A stretch of 27,334 nucleotides of DNA from a virus, in the IMG/VR virus record IMGVR_UViG_3300030118_001762, positions 1 to 27,334 of that record. One strand, given 5' to 3'. The notes under the pieces are model-generated. The model was not told the DNA's origin. It saw only the letters and a program-made list of their open reading frames with translations, and searched no databases. This document shows, piece after piece, positions 7,901-16,800 of the stretch. Positions within the stretch are counted from its first letter, which is position 1; every line of letters begins with the position of its first letter. A program made the position numbers and the translations under genes.

Positions 7901-9142
7901 TTGACCACCTATTTCACTAGCTAAACCACCAACTGTTTCTGTAGTACCAGCTGCAACAACTTGAGCACCTCTTGCTAAAGCAGTTCTACCAGTGCTAGCA
8001 ACTACTTTTCTAGTTGCACCTGCAGCACCACCAGTAACCATACCAGTTACAGTATCTATAAAACCAATAGTTAAACCTCTTTTTAATGCTCTATTTGTAA
8101 TTTCTGATTTTAACTCTGGATTATTTATTATTTCACTAGATATTGCAAACCTTTGCTCATCAGTCATATTAGCCCACTGTAATTTACTACCTCTTTTCTT
8201 TAATTCTTCTTCAGCTACTTCTTGTAATAATTCAGCTGTAGTAAAACCTATTTCCATTGTAGTAGATAAACCACCCATTGCTCCAGATATAGTACCTGTT
8301 ACTCCAGCTGCAACTGTACCAATACCAGGTATAACACTACCAGCAGCTGCAGCAGTACCACCAACAGTAATTGCGCCAGCTGAGGCAGCAGCAAAAGCTT
8401 CTTCTGATGATGTTAAACTAGCATACATGTTACCCATAGACTGTGCTGAAAACTGAGTCATAGCTGTAGGATTTTCCCACCATGATGAAAAGAAAGCTTT
8501 AAAACCACCCATGTCTTCTTTTTTCTTAGCATAAGCTTCGCCAAACGCTATCATCTCATCTGTCTGTGCTTGGTTCTCCATTTGCCTAGCAGTTTTTAAA
8601 AACGCCATTAACTCTTCAGGTGTTGTATCGTCTTTATATAATTCTAACGCTGTATCAAGACTATAACCTTGAGCTTTACCAGAGTCCCACGATCTTGATA
8701 AATCACCAAAAAAATCAGTAACTTCGTTGCTACCAAATACTTTTTCTGGTACTGTTAACAACTTACTAGGGTTTATATCTATAAATTTATCTAAACCTTT
8801 TTTCTCAACTTCTTCAGCTTCTTCAAATCTTTCCTTTTCAGTTTTAAACTTAGGTAAAGTTAAATCAGGTATTGACTCTTGTTTAGGTTGTTTTAATTGT
8901 TCAGGTGTTAAACCAGATAATATAGCCGCTCTACTTGGAGCTGATCCCAACGAACCATCTTCCAAGCTGAACTCCGATTTTGGTGCTTGATTGTCCGGCG
9001 CCGCGTTCGCACCCACAGTCGTGGCACCTGTTATCTTTCCCACTTGCGCTAGTTTTTCATCAAACTCTGCTAGTAAAGCAATAAACTGTTCTTCACTAAC
9101 GCCTGCGTCTTTGAGAGATTTTATATATTCTTCTCTAGTCAT
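1910..9142 (-). CDS. Giant multidomain internal virion (ejected, polyvalent-type) protein with zincin-like and HAD phosphatase domains
   Basis: At 2410 residues this is the largest product in the window. In order: a helical N-terminus; two Ala/Gly-rich hydrophobic stretches (about 247-292 and 354-412) that could insert in membranes; a zincin-like segment with H681-E-F-L-H685 and possible third ligand E740 or E741; a long low-complexity helical middle; and a HAD phosphatase domain (about 1563-1750). The HAD domain has all four motifs: D1570-F-D1572-D-T, T1649 in VFVLTARP, K1686 and T1704-D1705-D1706. The C-terminal third is helical with hydrophobic stretches near 1995-2025 and 2194-2224. It is last of three genes in the usual place of ejection or cargo proteins (as T7 gp14-gp15-gp16), so I infer it is packaged and enters the cell with the DNA. 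Giant phage proteins with several enzymatic domains are known as polyvalent proteins. Bases 8941-9060 are unusually GC-rich. Start: ATG 10 nt after the previous stop. Confidence 0.8.
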   Translation of the reverse strand: MTREEYIKSLKDAGVSEEQFIALLAEFDEKLAQVGKITGATTVGANAAPDNQAPKSEFSLEDGSLGSAPSRAAILSGLTPEQLKQPKQESIPDLTLPKFKTEKERFEEAEEVEKKGLDKFIDINPSKLLTVPEKVFGSNEVTDFFGDLSRSWDSGKAQGYSLDTALELYKDDTTPEELMAFLKTARQMENQAQTDEMIAFGEAYAKKKEDMGGFKAFFSSWWENPTAMTQFSAQSMGNMYASLTSSEEAFAAASAGAITVGGTAAAAGSVIPGIGTVAAGVTGTISGAMGGLSTTMEIGFTTAELLQEVAEEELKKRGSKLQWANMTDEQRFAISSEIINNPELKSEITNRALKRGLTIGFIDTVTGMVTGGAAGATRKVVASTGRTALARGAQVVAAGTTETVGGLASEIGGQYAAGQEFDAREILTEGFADKSFTILEAGKATSGIKIKPGKALLDATANVVAPAKYSINGEVLSASKFREVIKGMDDSTIMGTTIKIDNDEVMSKIIDNRMQRINLDQKIDPKISDVNDRADIIDAEVKLNALKNNDTKSAVNKKTELSNKIKEIQSKYADATVDVTIQERQQAIANSSQARIENEFNKNAFNVIQAAEDVQGVNVRRFNTTAEVENFLNETEDINVSDVKRSAGQQGFVIQRADGTQDIILNKEQAVKDQAVNVAGHEFLHAVLFKTVKDNPQNAINLGNSLLSELNKIDVNQIQDSQFKERMALYNDQSRDVQMEEALTLFSDAIATGDIKFQENSFTRIGDVIRRTLQRFGVNIKFNNGRDVYNFVRDYNKSIGEGGLNLAQRRLAAEGATGSLIGTQPVEQETTIKESKGALDAINAIVPNTIKTKQEFQNNTEVFTKAFDATQPNGVISNYVRSRSSSKAQADATIQSIQDRLMNFDPAMNKTFGEFVFANTNFARLDANKQLAQEQARRARETRIDQSTRQIADTQTETTPQDVTDRRKINILRFDRVNESDLVSSVKVNPNDTFKQVIDNNVNNVANKVFNVPADKITSPTKNLTYAKKIVNGIPEASEAGNIQDWFRQGQNAEKFIRILPDENVSADTADINELGENIDVAKDVKGLSIGMKGRVLNYFYNKTNRRSKGLTSQPAIWELKPEFRNPSPQVVEQFKNDLGITPTGQLNNYNRSIGQLLKGVAKTYSQQASLSSAQRVLEQQTQTPAVKKQTASVTAAQKSRIAYSKANIEKSKNQFMEDDSFIKNPTEFAAENKNWRGILKSIGIILPDSNNENDVVEFRKFIKEVLAPRLPKEFFTVGTFANAGVSGPKRGFFFTSISDLETLIEGVEFAKSDVDISNAVNRESYTNIENKISNSEFQARQKSSIKGLKKIFNVFEKLIAEDKNNAKFIGALLSSTSQGMGHFVRTSAPINFYSKILTDGKVEEHTLPASLVAKYLFTSALEGKVNENFANIEKNYQQGLLSKADDRKLKGIKPNGKPFNYTSITPEGWKITDNIWARYFNENVAGIDPSNIILANGNNIVQEFNIDAKGFSTNQAIEQSKAKAFKKNKTKYSKATNNEGLQNDLNNHDKALRNAKNTKAPKKGISIFDFDDTLATTASKIIVKMPDGKVKKITPAEFAKQHSKLQEQNAEFDFTEFNEVIDGKPALASEKLKKAIEKFGNKDVFVLTARPQASAQAIYEFLKGIGLEVPLENITGLEDGTPQAKANWVIGKAAEGYNDFYFTDDVYKNVKAVQDALEVLDVKSKSRVAYKNMQKKLDRDFNDILEAKTGIAAEKEYSRAKATVVGANKGRFKFFIPPSAEDFVGLLYSTLSKGKLGDSQMAWYKKNLLDPFATAMHAVSRERISLMNDYKQLKKQLGIVPKNLRKKIAGETFTNEQAVRVYIWNKQGMTIPDLSKADLKELTDYVNSKQDLKTFADQLIAINKEDGYVKPNIGWLGGTITTDLLQNLGTTKRAKHLQQWQNNVDIIFSEKNLNKMEAAFGKAHRVALEGILERMKTGRNRNFQSDSITGRVTDWLTNSIGTIMFFNTRSALLQTISSVNFINFSDNNIFKAGKAFANQPQFWKDFMFLMNSEFLVDRRRGLRINVNEADIANMARQGGARGVVSKMLELGFLPTQIADSFAIASGGASFYRNRINKYKKQGIEQKAAEERAFKDFREIAEESQQSSRPDRISAQQAGPLGRIILAFGNTPMQYARLIKKASSDLINRRGDMKTNISKIIYYAAVQNLIFNALQQAVFAIAFGDIDEEEEEDKYINIANGMADSLLRGLGVAGAFVSVGKNVIKRVIDESEKPNPKYEKVGYELTRISPPISSKLSRINQAARAFQWEKEEMREKGFAIDNPALLAGANVISATTNVPVDRLVKKTNNVVQATTQDLEMWERLALLGGWQDWEIGADKEDKKPILYGPRIQNRKTIEGKDRIINRRTIN

Positions 9143-9152
9143 ATTATTTAAT

Positions 9153-11219
9153 TTATTGTGTGTTAGGTGTATATCCTCTAAATGTATTAATACCGTCTAT
9201 ATAAGATTTTAATGTTTGCTTAGTACCAGTAGCTGGGTTTGTTATCATAACAGCGCCTGCATCTCTACCACCAACTTGATATTTATCACCATCTTTAAAA
9301 TGACTATATATATCTTCTTTGTTGTTTGCTAAAGTATATGATACCCATTTTTCCATGCCACCAACTTTTTTACCAGCAAATTGTCTATTGTTAATATCTA
9401 CTTTACCAGTACTACCATCATCAAACAAGTGGTTATAAAAGTTTTGTAAACCATAGTTTTGAGCTAGTTGTTTATATTTAACTTCGTAAGCTCTAGCGTC
9501 TCTACTTTCACCATCTGCTTTAGTACCTATTTTTAAATATAGTTTTTCAAAAGCAACAGGATCAGATAAATCAAATATAGCTGTTTCATCACCTAAATCA
9601 CCAAACTCTTGTAAACCATCTTCATTAACTTTTAATTTCATATTTTTATTAGCTACATATGAAAACGCTATTTGTTTACTATCAGGATTATATAGTACAC
9701 CTTTTATATCTCTGTCACCTACGTCAGTAGATATTTTTTGATTTAAAAATATTTTATCCATATCAGTGTTGTATGTAGTTCCATACTCTTCTTGGAAATC
9801 ACCAACGCCTACAAAACCACCTTCTTCATCTGGTATAGGTGTTGATCCACCTAAAAAGCTACCTATTTCACCAAACTTCTTTTCTGAATAACCTTCTATT
9901 TGTGTATTAGTTCCACCACCTTTTGGACCACTAGGATCTTTTGGTTGTGTAGGTGAAACAAACTTACTACCAATACCAGCACCAATAACTGAGTTAGTTA
10001 AATACCTTTTAACCATGTTATTTTTAGCTTCATTTAAACTACTTCTAACTTTTTTAACTTCTTCAGGATCTGTTATACCCATTTTTCTTAATATACTGTT
10101 TTGATATGATATATCGTTTTTAGGTAAATCTAACAACATAGCTAGTTCATCTGCTAGATTAGGGTCTTTTACTTTATCCATTAATAACTTGGTACCTTCA
10201 CCACCTACATTGTTTAACTCTTCAAGCCTTATAGCGTCGTTAAATTTAACTTTGTTATTAAATATATCATCAATAACGCTACCATCATCAGGGTTATTTT
10301 CATCTTGTTGTTGTAGTTCAGTAACAAATTGCTCAACTCTATTTTTAACATCTGTTTCACCGTAATAAGCTCTACCTGCCATGTTACCTTCAGTACCTTT
10401 TACAGACTGACCGTATGCGTTTCTTTTTTCTAAATCAGACTTAGCTTGATTTAATAAACTTTCTTCAGCGGTTTTTATATTTTCTTCTATTTGTTTTCTA
10501 GTTTCAGGATCATTTTCACCTATAAGCCTTTGTATTTCTTGAGCATTATAAGTTAATTGTTTAGGATTATAATCTGGATTTATAGTTTTACCGTCTGCTA
10601 AAAACTTATTATCATCAACAGGTAATTCACTATCAAACCTAGGGTTATTAATAGTAACACCCATACTAAAATCGTTGTCACCTTGATATTTAAAACTTAT
10701 ATTACCACCTTCTCTAAAATTACTTTTTAATCCTTTTATTACTGAAGCATATTCTAAATAACTACCAGAACCATGATCATAATCTTCGTCTATTTCTAAG
10801 TCTTGTATAAAAGCTCTATCAGTTATACCGTTAGCAGCCGTTATTTTAGCTTTAAAATTAGCGTTAGCTTTGTCTAAATCTAATTTACTTTTTTTACCAG
10901 TCTCTTCTATCTTACTACCAAACAAACCAATACCACCACGTTTACCAGTAGCTTTTACCTCTAATCCTTGTTTTAAAAATGTTTGTATTTCTGCTTCTAA
11001 TTCTTCTTGAAACTTAGCTCCAATATTACCAGAGGCTTCAGCTTCTTCACGCATCTTATCTGCCTGTGCATATAAATCATTTTCATATTCTTTTCTTTCT
11101 GCGATTTTTTGATCGTAATAATCCATTACGTTAGTAAACTGTTGATTAAACGACTGTTGCATAGCTCTGTTAAAACCTGTAAAATCTTCACGATAAAATC
11201 TTGGATGTCTATAACTCAT
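9153..11219 (-). CDS. Internal virion / ejection protein, 688 aa
   Basis: The N-terminus (MSYRHPRFYREDFTGFNRAM) is aromatic, and residues 20-110 form charged amphipathic helices likely to be coiled coil. The remainder is hydrophilic and mixed, with no enzymatic motif, signal peptide or TM helix that I can see. A Gly/Pro-rich linker lies around residues 420-435. I do not recognise the family from sequence alone. It lies between the 228-aa Gly/Ala/Gln-rich protein and the 2410-aa giant protein, with gaps of 17 and 10 nt. That is the slot of the second ejection (inner core) protein in short-tailed phages, or of a cargo protein in crAss-like phages. The leader before its ATG is pure A/T with no Shine-Dalgarno. 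The role rests mainly on position. Confidence 0.6.
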   Translation of the reverse strand: MSYRHPRFYREDFTGFNRAMQQSFNQQFTNVMDYYDQKIAERKEYENDLYAQADKMREEAEASGNIGAKFQEELEAEIQTFLKQGLEVKATGKRGGIGLFGSKIEETGKKSKLDLDKANANFKAKITAANGITDRAFIQDLEIDEDYDHGSGSYLEYASVIKGLKSNFREGGNISFKYQGDNDFSMGVTINNPRFDSELPVDDNKFLADGKTINPDYNPKQLTYNAQEIQRLIGENDPETRKQIEENIKTAEESLLNQAKSDLEKRNAYGQSVKGTEGNMAGRAYYGETDVKNRVEQFVTELQQQDENNPDDGSVIDDIFNNKVKFNDAIRLEELNNVGGEGTKLLMDKVKDPNLADELAMLLDLPKNDISYQNSILRKMGITDPEEVKKVRSSLNEAKNNMVKRYLTNSVIGAGIGSKFVSPTQPKDPSGPKGGGTNTQIEGYSEKKFGEIGSFLGGSTPIPDEEGGFVGVGDFQEEYGTTYNTDMDKIFLNQKISTDVGDRDIKGVLYNPDSKQIAFSYVANKNMKLKVNEDGLQEFGDLGDETAIFDLSDPVAFEKLYLKIGTKADGESRDARAYEVKYKQLAQNYGLQNFYNHLFDDGSTGKVDINNRQFAGKKVGGMEKWVSYTLANNKEDIYSHFKDGDKYQVGGRDAGAVMITNPATGTKQTLKSYIDGINTFRGYTPNTQ

Positions 11220-11236
11220 ATTATTTTATTTTTATA

Positions 11237-11923
11237 TTAAAGACCAAATGCTTTTTTAAGTCCACCACCTGCAGCTGCACCAGCACCTATACCACCAATA
11301 GCTCCTAACGCTTGACCAAATCCTTGACTTGCTTGAGCTCTTAATGAAGCAGCTTGTGCTCTTGACTGATCTAATAAACCAGCTAATCTATCTTCATCTC
11401 TAAACTGTCTAGCTTCTTGAGCTTGGAACTGGAATATATCACCTCTCATTCTTGCTGCATCAACTCTACCGCCTTCAGCTAATCTAGCTTGTTGTGCTTG
11501 TTGAGCGCCTTGTGCTCTTAATCTAGCGTTTTGTACTTCTTGTTGTTCTATAGTAGCTGATATACCAGCCTTACTTCTTAATGCTGCTTGCGCTAATGCC
11601 GTAGCACCACCAGATCCAGCACCTGTAGCTCTTAATGTATCTAACGTACTAGCTAGCGATAGATCAGCTTCTTCAGCTTGAAACTCTGCTGCTTGTGTTG
11701 ATACTTGTAAATTACCCATTGTATTACTAATTAAACCAGATCTATCTACAATATTTTGTGATGGATCTATTACATCTTGTCTATTAGCAACTAATCTATT
11801 TAGTTTACCTTGTAATCTTCTAGCTCTAGCCGCTTGTCTACGTGCAGCTCGCCTAGCTCCAAACCCTTGGATTAAACCACCTATCATTGAAGACGCTGCA
11901 CCTGCTATTAAACCTACTGACAT
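11237..11923 (-). CDS. Internal virion protein, gp14-like (small ejection protein)
   Basis: The product has 228 residues of very biased composition (Ala, Gln, Arg, Gly). A hydrophobic Gly/Ala-rich segment at residues 3-22 is followed by an Arg-rich stretch (ARRAARRQAARARRLQGK), then long Gln/Ala helices from about 75 to 200. A second Gly/Ala hydrophobic segment lies near the end (GQALGAIGGIGAGAAAGG). This layout, with membrane-active ends around a helical core, is typical of T7 gp14-like internal core proteins that leave the head early and form part of the envelope-spanning channel. Its place, first of three cargo-type genes after the tail genes, fits. It starts 16 nt after the 474-aa gene. 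It has no catalytic motif. The family call comes from composition and position, not from a specific signature. Confidence 0.65.
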   Translation of the reverse strand: MSVGLIAGAASSMIGGLIQGFGARRAARRQAARARRLQGKLNRLVANRQDVIDPSQNIVDRSGLISNTMGNLQVSTQAAEFQAEEADLSLASTLDTLRATGAGSGGATALAQAALRSKAGISATIEQQEVQNARLRAQGAQQAQQARLAEGGRVDAARMRGDIFQFQAQEARQFRDEDRLAGLLDQSRAQAASLRAQASQGFGQALGAIGGIGAGAAAGGGLKKAFGL

Positions 11924-11939
11924 ATTTTTTTATTTAAAT

Positions 11940-13364
11940 TTATGATGATATATTTATTTCGTTACCTACCGCAAATAACTCTGCTTTTTCTTGACCTGAA
12001 ATATTATTAGGTTCATAATATTGTAACTCAAACTCTGCAAAATAACCTTTAATACCTGTTGTTGTGTTAAACATATTTGGGTTAAAACCACTATTAAATG
12101 CACTAGATAAATAAGGTTCATCTTGCCTTAGCTCTTTGTAATACTTACTTTCTTTTAGTTCAAAACCCGCATTTATTGGCCTATTGTCTGCTCCTAGTAT
12201 AGTTACACCACTTTTAGGAATTTTATATACTTTCTCTTCTTGGCTAGTGTACGTAACACCAGACCTAACTACGTTCTCTGCTTGACCTGATTCTAATGCC
12301 CAACCAGTACTACCCTCATAATAAAAAGTTAAAAATGATTTAATACTTCCTGCAGCATCGTTCATTATAAACTTAACATAAGAAGGATCACTATATACAG
12401 CTGAATAAAAGTTATTATATTGACCAGCTAAAGATCCTACGTAGTGTTTAAATATAAACTGTGTATTAAAAGTATAAAAATTATTAGCTACACTAGTTCC
12501 AAATAAAGGTTTGTAAGAATATAAACTAACCCAACCATTTGCTTTTTCTGAATAAGATATTGTAGCAAAACCTGTATTAGCAGTATCTATTTGTGGTTTA
12601 GTTGTTTTTGATTTTTTACCTTCATTTATTGTAGCACCTTGTAAAGATACTATATATTGATCATGTACTTCATCGTACATACCATACGCTTTGTCTGTTA
12701 TTTTTAATAAATCTCTAAAGTAATTTTTCATACCAGCGTTTGATATAGGTGTTAAACCTTGTCCACCACCTGCACCACCTGATAGTCTCATTACAACTCC
12801 TCTGTTTTTATCAGTAAAATATTTTCTGTTACCAAACACAGCAAAGCTTTCTGGGTTTTTACTTATACCATACTTACCTGTATATGCCGCAACTTGACCT
12901 ATAACTTTCATACCACTAACTGTTAAGTTACCACCTTCAGCTGTAAATATAGCATCTTTATCTATCAAAGCTCTACTAACTTTATTTTCTTGAAATATAT
13001 TTAAGTTAGTTTCTTCTGCGTGTAGTTTTTGTATACTACCATGTGATAAATCTACAGCTCTAGTTATTGCTGCGCCAATAGGATACTCATTAGTTTTGTT
13101 AACTTTTGTTTTAGAGTTATATATACCTGAATACATCATAGCATTAGGTCTTCTTCTTGGCCCATACTCATTATCTGTTGCGTAAGCTCTAGCACCAAAA
13201 TCAACAGTAGTACCATTAAACTCACCAAATATTCTAGCTTCTTCTACATGCCATTGACCTGGTGATGGACCTACACTTGAGCTTGTTGATAACGTAGTTC
13301 CAAGCGCCGTGCCTCCTGTTATTAAAAACGAATTATAATAATTAATTTCTATCTCTTGTGCCAT
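11940..13364 (-). CDS. Tail nozzle/stabilisation protein, C-terminal-half-like
   Basis: The 474-residue product is beta-rich, with repeated aromatic and Gly/Asn-Gly turns. Around residues 165-200 it has GISKNPESFAVFGNRKYF followed by TDKNRGVVMRLSGG, then an aromatic segment with GMKNYFRDLL. From memory of environmental phage proteins, this segment normally lies inside the C-terminal part of a much longer nozzle (muzzle or stabilisation) protein whose N-terminus looks like the 1250-aa product here. I therefore infer this is the separated second half of the tail nozzle, forming part of the short tail tube. It has no signal peptide or TM. Its ATG lies inside the end of the nucleotidyltransferase gene (23-nt overlap, different frame), suggesting translational coupling. 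The structural role is likely; the split-gene idea is a hypothesis. Confidence 0.6.
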   Translation of the reverse strand: MAQEIEINYYNSFLITGGTALGTTLSTSSSVGPSPGQWHVEEARIFGEFNGTTVDFGARAYATDNEYGPRRRPNAMMYSGIYNSKTKVNKTNEYPIGAAITRAVDLSHGSIQKLHAEETNLNIFQENKVSRALIDKDAIFTAEGGNLTVSGMKVIGQVAAYTGKYGISKNPESFAVFGNRKYFTDKNRGVVMRLSGGAGGGQGLTPISNAGMKNYFRDLLKITDKAYGMYDEVHDQYIVSLQGATINEGKKSKTTKPQIDTANTGFATISYSEKANGWVSLYSYKPLFGTSVANNFYTFNTQFIFKHYVGSLAGQYNNFYSAVYSDPSYVKFIMNDAAGSIKSFLTFYYEGSTGWALESGQAENVVRSGVTYTSQEEKVYKIPKSGVTILGADNRPINAGFELKESKYYKELRQDEPYLSSAFNSGFNPNMFNTTTGIKGYFAEFELQYYEPNNISGQEKAELFAVGNEINISS

Positions 13365-13848
13365 TAATATAATCTTGTATTTTTATATATTTGTTTTTGT
13401 AATCTTTACCTTTTAATATACCTCTGTTTGGTATTTTATATATAGTCTTATATAGATTATCTGATATTTTAGTACCACCATAATCGTATATATTTGTTTT
13501 ATTATTCTTAGTTATTTTAAGTTTATTAAAATTTCTTATTTTAACTAAAGGTTCATATTCACCATTTGGAAAAGGATCTAGTACATCAGACCAAAATATA
13601 TCTATAAGTATATCATCTTTTTCACCTAACATTTTACCTAATGTTAATATAATACCTAAATCATCACGAACATTACCAGTTACAACTATATCTATATCTT
13701 TAGTTTTTTCTTTGTTTATAAAACCACCTACTAAATAGTATTCGTAATTATGTATATTAAAATCACTAAATGCTTTCCACCATTTAATTAATTTTTTTAA
13801 TGTTGGTTTTTTCCAAACTCTATTAACTCTCTCTATCATCACAAGCAC
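13342..13848 (-). CDS. Small nucleotidyltransferase-fold protein between tail genes
   Basis: The product has up to 168 residues; a start at M4 (13839) is equally possible. Residues 38-56 read YLVGGFINKEKTKDIDIVV, the signature of the DNA polymerase beta-type nucleotidyltransferase superfamily: Gly pair G41-G42, then the two metal-binding Asp residues D51 and D53. The third expected Asp is probably D83 in the strand ILIDIFW. The core appears intact, so transfer of a nucleotide to a protein, nucleic acid or small molecule is possible; the substrate cannot be read from the sequence. The C-terminus is Lys/Asn-rich, with no added domain. It overlaps the 1250-aa tail gene by 26 nt (17 from M4) and the 474-aa tail gene by 23 nt, each in a different frame, so it is embedded in the tail operon. 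The fold call is good and the role unknown. Confidence 0.75.
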   Translation of the reverse strand: MLVMIERVNRVWKKPTLKKLIKWWKAFSDFNIHNYEYYLVGGFINKEKTKDIDIVVTGNVRDDLGIILTLGKMLGEKDDILIDIFWSDVLDPFPNGEYEPLVKIRNFNKLKITKNNKTNIYDYGGTKISDNLYKTIYKIPNRGILKGKDYKNKYIKIQDYINGTRDRN

Positions 13849-16800
13849 TAATATAACTTATAGTAGTTACTACACCTGATGAATTTGTTGTAACACAAAC
13901 ATATTCATTACTACCTCCACTAGATCCACTAGGATTTAAATAAAAGAAGTTATCTGCACCAACTGGATTTTCACCAGCTGAGTCTTCATATATTTTATTA
14001 CCTACAAACACTATTAAATAACCTGAAACGTTGTTAACATAAGGTTGACTATTGCTCATAGATTCTCTTGAAGCATAATGAGTTACGGTGCTAGAATTAC
14101 ATGGATCACAAGCAGTGCTACTAACACTAACATCTAAATCACCACCACCAATTACAGTATTTTCTTCATCAATTTGTAAGGTAAATGTTGTAGCTGTAGA
14201 TCCAGTAATATTTTCATCTAAACTTATAGTCATAGTTCTTTGAGCTGCAGTTCTAGTAAAAAATGTAGTAGCTGTTTGACTTATCCAAGCTGTAGTTGTT
14301 TTTACTTGTAAACTATTACCTGTTATACCAAGTGTAAAAAATTGATTATGATTTGTAAAGCTAGCAAAATTATGAGTAGCAGTTAAACCAATATGATCTT
14401 CACTGGCTAGTAGTGAACCATTATTAACTGTAAACGTAGCTACAACAGCATTGTTACCTTCGTTACCTGATAAAGATACAGAAGTAGGTCCTGCTGTTTT
14501 TTGTGGATTAGCATTTGTTACTGTTAATGTTTTTGTTTCGTAAACAGTTACGTTATTATCAGGATCTGTTATAGAATATTCTATATCAATATTATCTTTA
14601 TTCGTATCTGTTCTTCTTACATTACCTTGTAGTTTTGTTACACCTGTATTTGAATCTACACTAAAAAAGCTTGATCCTAAGTTTTGTCCTGATTGTGTAG
14701 CTACTGAGTTTATAGCAAATTGTAAGTTATAACCAGCTTGACCACTTGTTAAAGGCGAACCAGTAGAATTATCTGTAGCACTAACTGTAGTTACTGTTGT
14801 ATTAACAGCTGTGCTTTCTGAAAATGTATTAGTATCTATAGAAACGTTATCAGCTCCATTAGCTGGTACGTTACTAGCTAACTGATCCGATAAATCTTCT
14901 ACTAAACCGCATGTTCCTGTTTCATAATAAATATCTATAAGAGACTCAAATGGTTTTGTTTCAAAAACAGTTAAACCTCCACTTTGTTCTCCAGTTGTTC
15001 CGTTAGTATGTGGATCACTAGGGAAACCAAACGGAGTGTCTAAATCTACGTTGCTAACATTTGTAACGCTCACGTTTGTATTAGTAACACCAACTGGTTC
15101 TTCTTTTAAGTTAGGTAATTCAGCTACTAAGGGATTACGTTCTTTACCTACAACAAAGTTATATATTCTAGGTTTTTTCTGTAAACCAGTAGAACCTGTA
15201 CCTAAATTCATTTCTGCGCCTCCAGAAAATAAACCTTGCTCTATTGCTGAACCTATACTTATAACATCTATAAATTCTTGATTAGCAACACCAAGTTTTG
15301 ATGGACCAGACGCATCTACAGATATAACTTTTGGATATAGCTTTGTATCAGATCCACTTATACCTTCTCTTTCAAAATCTTGTTCAGTAGGGTTTCTAGG
15401 TACTTTATTTATATTATCACCTTCTAATGTAAACCAACTTCTACCTTGAGAACTAGTATCTGCTTTACCGTCAATAACCTGTATCTCAGTACCATTTTGA
15501 TCTGTTGTTTTTGTTGTTCCTGTGTTAGTCCAGCTATTAGAAGGATGTACACCGTATACATTATAATATTCTTGTTCAGTTTGTTTAACAACTAATCTAT
15601 AAGAATACCAACCATGTGGATTATATGTACTACTATTTTGTGTGCCGTTGTAAACACCCTTAGCACTACTAGGAAATAGTTGATCATCTGCAAAAGATAT
15701 TTTTAACGATTGTCCATATGCGGTTTGATTACTACTCCAACTATATCTTTTAAACGTTACTGTTACGTTATTACCAGCTGCACTTGAGTTACCTGTATTA
15801 CCAGTTAAAGTAACAGTTGTTCCAATTACACTAGCAACAACACTATCATCACTACCTGTATTAAAACTTAAACCAGTATATGAAACTCTATCACCAATTT
15901 TTATATCACTGTTAGCAGAACCTAAAGTTATAGTGTTACTATTAGCAGCAACAGTACAACCACTTACAGTAGCAACTGTAAAAGTAGTTCTTTGATCTAC
16001 AACATTATATGGTACTGTAAAAGTATCTGTAACATCATCAGTGCTTGAAGATAATACAACAGGTGATTGTCTACCGTATTTATCAGCAAAAACAATACCT
16101 ACTTGATATGTTCTATCTTGTTTTATGTTAGAGTGTTTATGTGCTCTATGTAAATTTTGTATTATACCAAAAGTATCGTTAAACTCTGTGTCTGCTTTAG
16201 TAGCTAAATTTATAAAATAGTTTTGACCTTTTGTTCCCAACTTATCTTTTGGGTGCTCGTAGTTTTCTACAAAATTACCAAACACAACTCTGTTGCCTAC
16301 TATATCTAAAGCTTTAGCTTGTAATGGTACTTGATCAAAAACTCTAGTTGTTTGATCCTCTGGTAATACTTGAAATGGTTTTTCTGATTTATAAATATAT
16401 TTAAAACATTGTCTATAATAAGTGTTACTACCTGCAGAAGCTGGTTTAATTGTATAGTAATCTAACTCATCAGCACTAGCAGGCAGTTCTAAATTTTTTA
16501 CAACTTTTATAGCTCTACTATTTGCTTCTTTTAATACTACTTGTATTTCACTTATATTATATGGATTAGCATATGTGTTATTAAAATCATCACTAGTATG
16601 ACCTCTTTCGTCTGCGTTTGGTATAGGTATTCTTAAGTTGACTTGGTTTATAGCATTTTGCATTATATCAACTTTAGTTTTTCTAGTAACAAATCTGTCG
16701 CTAATAGAAACGTCAGGTTCATTTGATGTAGAGTTTCTAGCATCTTTATCAAACTCTAACTGACCGTTGTTTAAAGGTTCAAAAACTATTTGTGTAAACG

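Noticed and set aside
7992-8456. Plus-strand open frame of 154 codons, and similar plus-strand frames elsewhere (for example 3057-3419, 4329-4598, 27033-27308)
   Set aside because: All lie antisense within well-supported minus-strand genes, have repetitive hydrophobic translations from Ala/Gly/Thr-rich sense codons, and have no start context or domain signature.
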